DNA from: CAZADA01 sp964636945
GTDB taxonomy: Bacteria; Pseudomonadota; Alphaproteobacteria; Caulobacterales; Maricaulaceae
Direction: 5' to 3'
NCBI GenBank assembly: GCA_964636945.1
Contig: CAZWVH010000078.1
Coordinates: forward strand, 1 to 12,390
DNA length: 12,390 nt
Every line of letters starts with the position of its first letter. Position 1 is the stretch's first letter. A program made the position numbers and the translations under genes. Positions 6,715-12,390 of the stretch are shown here, one piece after another. The notes under the pieces are model-generated. The model was not told where the DNA came from and did no database searches. It saw only the letters and a program-made list of their open reading frames with translations.

Positions 6715-7395
6715 TTATGCGTCCGCGTCAGCCTCAGGACTGAGTGGCGCGTTGTGATGGGCGTCCTCATCGGTCCGGGCCGAACGGGACCGGCGCTTTT
6801 TGGCAAACGGCCAGCGCTTAGCGTTGTCCTCCACGTCGCGTAACGCGCGATCAAGCGCCGCCATGGTTTGCGCCAAATCGCCTGCACGATCGCGCTCCCA
6901 CACTCGCCCAATGCGCACCAATAATGCAGCCAAGCCATAAACGCGGGCGGCCCCACTGATCCCTGAAGTCTCCACTCTGGCGAGCTCCAGCAACCAACGC
7001 GCTGAGCGCACGGTCCAAGACCACGCCTGAAGTGTGGCCGACCTGGTCTGGCGTTCGCCTCGACTGATGGACATCAGAGCTGACCGATGGGGCTCCATGG
7101 CGTCAAATCGGGCCATCACCGCATCAAACACCCGCTCGCGCACAGATGCGTCACGATCAAGATCCAATTCCGCCGCGGCCGCCTGATCGAACCGACGCGC
7201 CATGGCGTCGAGCAAATCTGCCTTTGAACCAATACACGAATAAACCTTAGCCGCTTCAATTTCAGCGTGATCGGCAATATCCATAAGCCCGATCGTCGGC
7301 CAATCCCGTTCGGCCGCCAACTCAAGCGCCGCGTCGACCAGCGCGGTCTCGACGTCGTTTGGCGCAGTATTCGATTGAAGCTGATGCATCGCCAT
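6715..7395 (-). CDS. TetR/AcrR-family transcriptional regulator
   Basis: This 226-residue protein is probably a dimeric DNA-binding regulator. Residues 15-62 fit the TetR N-terminal domain: a first helix VETALVDAALELAAERDW, then the helix-turn-helix IGLMDIADHAEIEAAKVY, then a glycine-containing turn GSKADLL where TetR proteins usually carry F-x-S/N-K-x-x-L. The C-terminal two thirds is alpha-helical and would hold the ligand and dimer surfaces. The last 25 residues are basic, then acidic, and probably disordered. The start is not certain: ATGs at 7395 and 7389 and a TTG at 7422 are in frame, and none has a clear ribosome-binding site. It lies 38 bases after proC on the same strand as the last gene of the group. 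Its target genes cannot be inferred. Confidence 0.78.
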   Translation of the reverse strand: MAMHQLQSNTAPNDVETALVDAALELAAERDWPTIGLMDIADHAEIEAAKVYSCIGSKADLLDAMARRFDQAAAAELDLDRDASVRERVFDAVMARFDAMEPHRSALMSISRGERQTRSATLQAWSWTVRSARWLLELARVETSGISGAARVYGLAALLVRIGRVWERDRAGDLAQTMAALDRALRDVEDNAKRWPFAKKRRSRSARTDEDAHHNAPLSPEADADA

Positions 7396-7433
7396 GATTG
7401 CGATGTGGAGGTCTATCGCCAATCAAGCAAGTG

Positions 7434-8264
7434 TTAAGTGTTCAGATCGCGCGAGCGTTTCGCCGCAGCTTCCACCGCCTCCAACATCAATTGATGCAAG
7501 CGATCCGATTCATCCAGTACGGACATGGCCGCTTCCGTGGTGCCTCCCGGAGAACTGACCGCAGCGCGCAGTTCTTCAGGCTCATGCTTCATTTGTTCAA
7601 GCATCCGCCCGGCCCCAATGATGGTCTGGCGCGCCAATCGCCTCGCCATGTCCGTCTCAAGCCCTAGGGCAACTCCCGCATCAGCCAGCACTTCGGCCAG
7701 CCTATAGACATAAGCCGGCCCCGACCCGGACACGGCCGTCACGGCGTCCATGTGCGCCTCGCTTGGCGCTTCCTCTACTTTGCCCAGAGCCGCCAGCAGC
7801 GTTCTTGCCAATGTGCGTTGTTCGGCGGTGACGCGATCGTCCGCCACAAAGGCAGTGATACTTTCACCCACCGCCGCGGTTGAGTTGGGCATGGCGCGGA
7901 TGAGATGCGCGCGACGAAACAAGGTGCTCAAACGGGCAAGATCGACCCCGGCTGCCACCGATATGACCAGGGCGCGATCGGGCAAATACCGCGACATCGC
8001 ATTCGCAGCCTCAGCGACCGAATGCGGCTTGATCGCGAGCATGGCGACATCCAAACGCGATAAGATGTCAGGGTCGAATGTGGGTTCGGCGCGAAAACCA
8101 AGCACATTGGCGACTTTTCGCGCATCTTCGACGGGGTCGATCGCAATGCAATCAGCCCATGAGCCCACATTTGTGGCCGACCAGCCCCGCAGCATGGCCT
8201 GGCCCAATCGGCCAGCGCCGACAAGGGCGAGCTGGCGAGGTGTTTCAGAAAGCGGGACGTTCAC
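7434..8264 (-). CDS. proC: Pyrroline-5-carboxylate reductase
   Basis: This 276-residue cytoplasmic enzyme performs the last step of proline synthesis, NAD(P)H-dependent reduction of 1-pyrroline-5-carboxylate to L-proline. The Rossmann nucleotide-binding loop is VGAGRLG (15-21). Further family marks are AIKP (77-80) and RAMPNS (123-128). The C-terminal dimerisation and active-site domain contains AVSGSGPAYVY (177-187) and the signature SSPGGTTE (237-244). The length is normal for the family. It starts at a GTG (8264) whose GTGA overlaps the ybjN stop by 4 bases, so translation of the two is probably coupled. Confidence 0.96.
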   Translation of the reverse strand: MNVPLSETPRQLALVGAGRLGQAMLRGWSATNVGSWADCIAIDPVEDARKVANVLGFRAEPTFDPDILSRLDVAMLAIKPHSVAEAANAMSRYLPDRALVISVAAGVDLARLSTLFRRAHLIRAMPNSTAAVGESITAFVADDRVTAEQRTLARTLLAALGKVEEAPSEAHMDAVTAVSGSGPAYVYRLAEVLADAGVALGLETDMARRLARQTIIGAGRMLEQMKHEPEELRAAVSSPGGTTEAAMSVLDESDRLHQLMLEAVEAAAKRSRDLNT

Positions 8265-8755
8265 GCTTCGCCAGCAGTCTCGAACAAGGCCGCCGCCACC
8301 GAATCGGTTGGCGACTTGCCCTCGCTCAGCAACATGTGAAACGCCGGATAAAACCGTTCCCCCGCCTCCACCGCCGAGGCGATCATCGCTGCGATCTGCG
8401 CATGATCAGGCGTGCCGCCACCGGGCAACGCCAGGGCATGGCGATACACCACCGCCTCATCCTCTGACCACAAATCAAAGTGCCCCAGCCACAAGCGCTC
8501 ATTCAGCAAGACCAACAGTTCGCACAATCGCACCGTGTTTGAACGGGACGCCACCACGTCGAGCGCCAAACAAATATGGAGTGTTTCGGTGGGTTCGCTC
8601 CAGGCGAACCAAATGGCATGATCGCGCCATTCGCCTGGCGTGCAAAAGTGAAGCTCGTCGTCCGTGGTGCGTTCGTAGGCATAGGCCTCCGCAGAAACCA
8701 CATGTTCCACCACATCGAGCGCTTCGGCGTTTCTGGGCGTTTCAAAGCGGATCAT
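8261..8755 (-). CDS. YbjN domain-containing protein
   Basis: This 164-residue protein matches the alphaproteobacterial YbjN family that commonly precedes proC. Its biochemical role is not established; E. coli YbjN has been linked to stress and motility phenotypes. The sequence shows the family pattern of an alpha/beta domain: strands around HFCTPGEWRDHAIWFAW (36-52) and LHICLALDV (59-67), the helix NTVRLCELLVLLNERLWLGHFDLW (73-96), then VVYRHALALPGG (102-113). This arrangement resembles type III secretion chaperone folds. The tail at 114-164 is helical. The start at the ATG at 8755 is supported by a clear GGAGG eight bases upstream. The stop overlaps the proC GTG. A gap of 105 bases separates it from ubiK on the same strand, so it may have its own promoter. 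Confidence 0.82.
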   Translation of the reverse strand: MIRFETPRNAEALDVVEHVVSAEAYAYERTTDDELHFCTPGEWRDHAIWFAWSEPTETLHICLALDVVASRSNTVRLCELLVLLNERLWLGHFDLWSEDEAVVYRHALALPGGGTPDHAQIAAMIASAVEAGERFYPAFHMLLSEGKSPTDSVAAALFETAGEA

Positions 8756-8860
8756 AGGGTCAACCTCCGACTTTTGCGCGCACTGGGGACCGCCGCGCCA
8801 GAACGCTAGCGCGCATTACCCATGAGTCGCAATCCAATGGCGCCGCCCAATGGGGGGAAT

Positions 8861-9118
8861 TCACACGTCTTCAGTGGACAACCGATTCTCCAGCTTTACA
8901 ACACGCTCGGTAAGGTCTTGATGTTCTTGGCGTAACGTCTCGATTTCACCCCGTAGGACGTCAATTTCCTCGCGATGGGCCAAATCCATATCGGCGATGA
9001 AGCGCTCCATTTGGCTGCGCACAACCGATTGGGCCTCATCGCCCATGGCCTGTGCAGCGCCCATGGCGCTGGTCATCAATTGGGCAAACTCATCAAGCAA
9101 TGGATTGCGGGTCTGCAT
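8861..9118 (-). CDS. ubiK: UbiK/BMFP-family ubiquinone biosynthesis accessory factor
   Basis: This 85-residue, almost entirely helical protein belongs to the BMFP (YqiC/UbiK) family. Characterised members are trimeric or membrane-associated and support the aerobic ubiquinone-synthesis complex. Residues 1-20 give the conserved LLDEFAQLMTSAMG amphipathic start. VRSQMERFIADMDLAHREEIDVLR (33-56) is the core signature. A heptad coiled coil fills about 48-81 (ETLRQEHQDLTERVVKLENRL). The ATG at 9118 has AAGGGA upstream and gives the MQTRNP start expected of the family; a GTG at 9163 is in frame but adds unconserved residues. It is divergent from lgt, with 80 bases between the starts. Confidence 0.88.
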   Translation of the reverse strand: MQTRNPLLDEFAQLMTSAMGAAQAMGDEAQSVVRSQMERFIADMDLAHREEIDVLRGEIETLRQEHQDLTERVVKLENRLSTEDV

Positions 9119-9140
9119 GGCTGCACTATCCCTTTTCTCT

Positions 9141-9176
9141 TTAGCGCGATAGGTGACACACACCGTGTGTTAGCGC
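9141..9176. promoter_or_regulatory. Palindrome and direct repeats between ubiK and lgt (candidate operator)
   Basis: ACACAC-C-GTGTGT at 9158-9170 is a perfect 13-base inverted repeat. TTAGCGC occurs at 9141-9147 and again at 9170-9176 in the same orientation, 29 bases apart. The whole block lies in the 80-base region between two divergent starts, where a regulator could act on both. The repeats are seen directly; any regulator is unknown, and a short AC/GT palindrome could arise by chance. Confidence 0.3.
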
Positions 9177-9198
9177 AATGCGGTGCGAGAGGTGATCC

Positions 9199-10299
9199 AT
9201 GCCAGTCAGTCCAGTCAATTGTAGCCCGCTGAGCTGGTTCAATCCCGTCCTGCTTGATGGGCCTGGCGTGTTTGATCTGCGTTGGTACGCACTGGCCTAT
9301 ATCTTCGGGTTGATCCTCGCTTGGCGCTATGTGTTGTGGATCACGCGCAAACGCGAATTATGGGCGGCGAAGGGCGCTTCAACCCCCAAGGACCCTGCCT
9401 TCACCCGCGATGATATCGACGAACTCTTGTTCCTTGCCACCATCGGCGTGATTGTCGGCGGGCGGCTTGGCTATGTGCTGTTCTATATGCACAAAACCAA
9501 TCCGGGATGGTGGCTGGTCAATGGCGAATTCGATTTGGTCACCGCATTTCTGCGCGCCATCAATGTCACGGCCGGCGGGATGTCATTTCACGGGGGCTTA
9601 CTTGGCGTCGGCGCCGCCATTTGGTGGTTGGCGCATTCGCGCAACAAACCCACTTTGCGCATTGCCGATGTGGCCGCCATCGCAACCCCCATCGGGCTGC
9701 TACTGGGGCGCATCGCCAACTTCATCAATGGCGAGCTCTATGGTCGCGTCGTCTATGCTGAGCGCACGTTTGCAAGCGATGGCGCAGCCTATACGCCCGC
9801 AGGCGAGATAGTCCCGGTGCGCGCCGGTGAGACCGTGACCACAGCGGTGTCGGCGGACAATGCACCATGGTGGGCGATGAATTTTCCTTGCGACACCTTG
9901 GCCAATCGAGTCTTTGAACAATCGGGCCTGCAGTTTGAGTTCTACCGTCATGCAAGCCAGCTCTATGAAGCTTTCCTTGAAGGCGCGGTTTTGCTGGCCA
10001 TCCAATTTGTCGTCATGAAATACTATCGCGGTCTTTCGCGGCCTGGGCTGCATACCGGCATTTTCCTGGCCGGTTATGCGATCTTCCGCAGCTTTGTTGA
10101 ACTGTTCCGCGAACCAGACAAAGCCCCAGGCGGATCGTTCATCGACGCTCCGTTTGGATTGACCATGGGCCAGTTCCTCTCCGTTCCCATGATCGTCGGC
10201 GGCGTTGCATTGATCATCTGGGCGTTGCGCCAGCCTCCCGTGGGACAAATCACCAAGGCTGTTAAGCCCGCCAAAGTTGTGACGCCTCCCTCATCATGA
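9199..10299 (+). CDS. lgt: Phosphatidylglycerol-prolipoprotein diacylglyceryl transferase
   Basis: This 366-residue inner-membrane enzyme moves a diacylglyceryl group from phosphatidylglycerol to the lipobox cysteine of prolipoproteins, the first step of lipoprotein maturation. Several membrane helices are visible. Motifs in order are GGRLGYVLFY (87-96), GGMSFHGGLLG (126-136, with the essential HGG histidine), GRIANFINGELYGR (170-183) and RHASQLYEA (250-258). FREPD (303-307) follows in the last third. It is markedly longer than the 291-residue E. coli enzyme because of extra sequence between the GELYGR and RHASQLYE motifs (about 184-249) and a C-terminal tail. The ATG at 9199 has AGAGGTGA upstream. 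Its stop overlaps the ATG of the next gene (ATGA, 10296-10299). Confidence 0.97.
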   Translation: MPVSPVNCSPLSWFNPVLLDGPGVFDLRWYALAYIFGLILAWRYVLWITRKRELWAAKGASTPKDPAFTRDDIDELLFLATIGVIVGGRLGYVLFYMHKTNPGWWLVNGEFDLVTAFLRAINVTAGGMSFHGGLLGVGAAIWWLAHSRNKPTLRIADVAAIATPIGLLLGRIANFINGELYGRVVYAERTFASDGAAYTPAGEIVPVRAGETVTTAVSADNAPWWAMNFPCDTLANRVFEQSGLQFEFYRHASQLYEAFLEGAVLLAIQFVVMKYYRGLSRPGLHTGIFLAGYAIFRSFVELFREPDKAPGGSFIDAPFGLTMGQFLSVPMIVGGVALIIWALRQPPVGQITKAVKPAKVVTPPSS

Positions 10300-11441
10300 T
10301 GGCCGATCAAACCGGCGAGAATTCCGCCTTTCCCCAAGGGCTTCGCGACGACCTCAAGCGCAGGCTGGCGCAACGGTTAGCCTGTGATGGCCCGCTGACC
10401 GTGGCCGCCTTCATGGCCGAAGCGCTGTATGATCGTCAGGCGGGCTATTACGCCACCAAAGACCCCATCGGCGCAGAGCGCGATTTCATCACGGCGCCCG
10501 AAATCAGCCAGATGTTCGGCGAATTGATCGGGCTGTGGTGCGTGCAAACTTGGAAGGACCTGGGCGAACCAGAGCGCCTCCATTTGATTGAACTGGGCCC
10601 CGGAAGCGGCGCCCTCATGAGTGACGCGCTGCGCGCTGCGCGTGTGGCGCCGGACTTCGCCAACGCATTGCGCGTCAGTTTGGTGGAAATCAGCCCCGCT
10701 CTACAGGCCGCCCAAGCCCAAAAGTTATCAAACACCTCTACGCCCATTGACTGGACTGACACACTGCCGAAAACCGGCAATGCGCCATGCGTGATCATTG
10801 GCAATGAGTTCATCGATTGCCTGCCCGTGCGCCAATTTATCCGCGCGCAAGGCCAATGGTGGGAGCGCTTGGTGGGGCTCGACCCAAACGATCATGACCG
10901 GCTCGCCTTTGTGTTGTCGCCTCTTCCTGCTCCTGACCATATCTGTGGCGAGTTTGAGCTGCATGAGGCGGAAGACGGCGCGCTGATCGAGATCCGACCT
11001 GGCGTGACGCCATTGATCGAAACCGTGGGTCATCGTCTCAGCGCCCAAGGCGGTCGCGCCCTATTCATCGATTACGGCCCGGCGGAGCGCGAATTCGGGG
11101 ACACGCTTCAAGCCGTGCGCCGCCACCAAAAGGTGCTGCCGCTGGACACGCCGGGAGAGGCTGATCTCACGGCGCGCGTGGACTTCGCTGCGCTGCGCCG
11201 GGCGATCCTGGGCAACGGGCTTGAGGCTTCCGGGCCGGCGACCCAAGGCGAATGGCTTGTCAGGCTGGGCTTGGAGCATCGCGCCGCTGCCTTAATCGCC
11301 CAGTCGCCCGATCAGCGTACGCGCATCGCCACGCAACTCTTGCGGCTCACTGATGACAATGAGATGGGGACCCTGTTTAAAGTCCTCTGTGCATCATCAG
11401 TCGGCTTGCCGCCGCCGGCCGGTTTTGAGGAGAGTCCATGA
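10296..11441 (+). CDS. MidA/NDUFAF7-family SAM-dependent methyltransferase
   Basis: This 381-residue protein belongs to the class I methyltransferase family of mitochondrial NDUFAF7/MidA, which methylates an arginine of a complex I subunit during assembly. A similar role here is inference. Family blocks are PLTVAAFMAEALYDRQAGYY (33-52), DFITAPEISQMFGELIGLW (63-81), the SAM loop ELGPGSGALM (99-108), the acidic VEISP (130-134) and NEFIDCLPVRQF (170-181). Tail motifs include ALFIDYGPAE near 250-260. Its ATG overlaps the lgt stop and its stop overlaps the pgeF ATG, so translation of the three genes is probably coupled. A second ATG follows directly at 10299, so the true start may be one codon later. 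Confidence 0.9.
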   Translation: MMADQTGENSAFPQGLRDDLKRRLAQRLACDGPLTVAAFMAEALYDRQAGYYATKDPIGAERDFITAPEISQMFGELIGLWCVQTWKDLGEPERLHLIELGPGSGALMSDALRAARVAPDFANALRVSLVEISPALQAAQAQKLSNTSTPIDWTDTLPKTGNAPCVIIGNEFIDCLPVRQFIRAQGQWWERLVGLDPNDHDRLAFVLSPLPAPDHICGEFELHEAEDGALIEIRPGVTPLIETVGHRLSAQGGRALFIDYGPAEREFGDTLQAVRRHQKVLPLDTPGEADLTARVDFAALRRAILGNGLEASGPATQGEWLVRLGLEHRAAALIAQSPDQRTRIATQLLRLTDDNEMGTLFKVLCASSVGLPPPAGFEESP

Positions 11442-12226
11442 CCACGCTCGCCAGCAGCCCGCCCGCCTCCACATTCAAGGCGCTTGAAGGCCTGTCCTCG
11501 GTCACGCATGGTTTTTTTGGCCGCCAAGGCGGGGTGTCAACCGGCATTTACGCCAGTCTCAACGCGGGCCCGGGATCAAAAGATGATCCGACTGCCGTGG
11601 TGGAGAATAGGCGACGCATTGCCAGCGCTCTGGGCGCGGCGCCAGACCGACTATTGTCGTTACACCAAGTCCATTCCGCCCAGGCCGTCATTGTGAGCGC
11701 CCCGTTTGCTTCCAATGCTCGACCCAAAGCGGACGCCATGGTCACCACGGCAAAAGGCGTCGCATTGGGCGTACTCACCGCGGATTGTGCGCCCGTATTG
11801 CTCGCTGATCCGGACGCCGGTGTGATCGCGGCGGCGCATGCCGGCTGGCGCGGCGCGATTGATGGCGTCACCGACGCCGTGATCGCCGCTATGGAAACAC
11901 TGGGGGCTGCGCGCGCCGCCATTCGCGCCGCCATTGGGCCGTGCATATCTCAGGCGTCCTATGAGGTTGGGCCCGAATTCCTTGAGCGTTTCGTTGCGAC
12001 CGATGAGGACAATCGCGTGTTCTTCAAACCAGGCGCCGGTGACCGACAACACTTTGATTTGACGGGCTATGTGGCCCATCGACTGGGCCAGGCCGGCATT
12101 GACCAGATCGAGATTTCTCCCGCCTGCACCTGTATTGATGAAGATATGTATTTCAGCCATCGGCGATCGGTTAAGCGCGACGAACCGGATTATGGCCGCA
12201 ATCTCTCGGGGATCATGTTGCCATGA
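11438..12226 (+). CDS. pgeF: Peptidoglycan editing factor / multicopper polyphenol oxidase (YfiH family)
   Basis: This 262-residue member of the PgeF/YfiH (DUF152) family is in E. coli linked to removal of wrongly inserted serine from the peptidoglycan peptide. Relatives were first described as laccase-like polyphenol oxidases or purine nucleoside phosphorylases. The metal-site residues are present: HQVHS (76-80, H79), TADCAPVLLAD (114-124, C117) and HAGWRGA (134-140, H134). GPCISQASYEVGPE (167-180) and the end block CTCIDEDMYFSHRR (230-243) are also diagnostic. The length is normal. The start codon lies in an ATGA overlap with the preceding gene and is supported by a GAGGAGAG stretch just upstream. 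Confidence 0.94.
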   Translation: MTTLASSPPASTFKALEGLSSVTHGFFGRQGGVSTGIYASLNAGPGSKDDPTAVVENRRRIASALGAAPDRLLSLHQVHSAQAVIVSAPFASNARPKADAMVTTAKGVALGVLTADCAPVLLADPDAGVIAAAHAGWRGAIDGVTDAVIAAMETLGAARAAIRAAIGPCISQASYEVGPEFLERFVATDEDNRVFFKPGAGDRQHFDLTGYVAHRLGQAGIDQIEISPACTCIDEDMYFSHRRSVKRDEPDYGRNLSGIMLP

Positions 12227-12270
12227 ACCACGGAACAGCTTTGTCGCGATATCACGAGCCGCCGCAATGA
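12223..12270 (+). CDS. 15-codon mini-ORF linking pgeF and prs (possible coupling ORF)
   Basis: The frame reads MNHGTALSRYHEPPQ and then stops. Its ATG overlaps the pgeF stop (ATGA, 12223-12226), and its stop overlaps the prs ATG (ATGA, 12267-12270). It is too short to be recognised as a protein and has no clear ribosome-binding site. It could carry ribosomes from pgeF to prs, or it could be chance; only the double overlap supports it. Confidence 0.3.
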   Translation: MNHGTALSRYHEPPQ

Positions 12271-12390
12271 GATTGCTGCGCGTATCGTCCAATCCCAGCC
12301 TAGCCAAAAAAGTCGCCAACTACCTTGATGTGGGCGTCACCAACGCCGTGGTCACGTCGTTCGCCGACAGCGAGACCTTTGTCTCCATTG
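12267..12390 (+). CDS. prs: Ribose-phosphate pyrophosphokinase, N-terminal part (cut by the window edge)
   Basis: This is the first 41 codons of the cytoplasmic enzyme that makes PRPP from ribose 5-phosphate and ATP, feeding nucleotide, histidine and tryptophan synthesis. SSNPSLAKKVANYLDVGVTN (7-26) and the block SFADSETFVSI (31-41) match the conserved PRPP synthetase N terminus, which in other bacteria reads roughly G-N-x-N-x-x-L-A, then RFxDGE-x-x-V. No other start codon is in frame between the end of pgeF and 12267, so the ATG at 12267 is well supported. A good ribosome-binding site is missing, which fits coupling from upstream. The catalytic loop and the PRPP-binding motif lie beyond the window. 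Confidence 0.88.
   Translation, partial: MRLLRVSSNPSLAKKVANYLDVGVTNAVVTSFADSETFVSI

Noticed and set aside
7750..8757. A 335-codon open frame on the plus strand
   Set aside because: It lies wholly antisense to proC and ybjN, both unmistakable, and its translation is low-complexity and rich in R, P, S and T, as expected of a shadow frame.

Overview
The window reads as an ordinary chromosomal stretch of an alphaproteobacterium, most likely from the Caulobacterales/Maricaulales/Hyphomonadaceae side of the class. This placement is inferred from protein families and gene order, not from a marker gene. The clues are a class I (archaeal-type) lysyl-tRNA synthetase, a BMFP/UbiK protein divergent from lgt, the order lgt - MidA-type methyltransferase - pgeF - prs, a ybjN-proC pair, and an EnvZ-like kinase. 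Coding density is high. I see no mobile element, CRISPR array, tRNA, rRNA or sign of recent gene transfer. No intergenic gap exceeds 300 bases. The largest is 5091-5348 (258 bases), where I recognise nothing beyond a presumed divergent promoter region.

Layout: (1) 1-254, minus: the 5' part of lysK, running off the left edge. (2) 347-1105, plus: an iron-storage pair, bfd (a [2Fe-2S] ferredoxin that releases iron) and bfr (bacterioferritin). A promoter-like sequence and a Fur-box-like near-palindrome sit on the bfd start. (3) 1116-1871, minus: an uncharacterised SAM methyltransferase. (4) 2071-3066, plus: a DUF4349 lipoprotein. Its 3' end overlaps, tail to tail, the end of a minus-strand membrane glycosyltransferase of family 2 (2906-4519), which lies downstream of sixA (4572-5090, minus). 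(5) 5349-6710, plus: an EnvZ-like sensor kinase. (6) 6715-9118, minus: ubiK, ybjN, proC and a TetR-type regulator, all co-directional; ybjN and proC share a 4-base GTGA overlap. (7) 9199 to the right edge, plus: lgt, midA-like, pgeF, a 15-codon mini-ORF and prs, with each adjacent pair joined by a 4-base ATGA stop/start overlap.

How the genes work together: bfd and bfr store and release iron. lgt (lipoprotein lipidation) and pgeF (peptidoglycan fidelity) serve the envelope. The MidA/NDUFAF7-type protein and ubiK point to respiratory-chain assembly and ubiquinone synthesis. proC makes proline and prs makes PRPP. I did not find a convincing new system. The points most worth a second look are the bfd control region, the mini-ORF between pgeF and prs, the 161-base antisense gene overlap, and the enlarged central part of Lgt.
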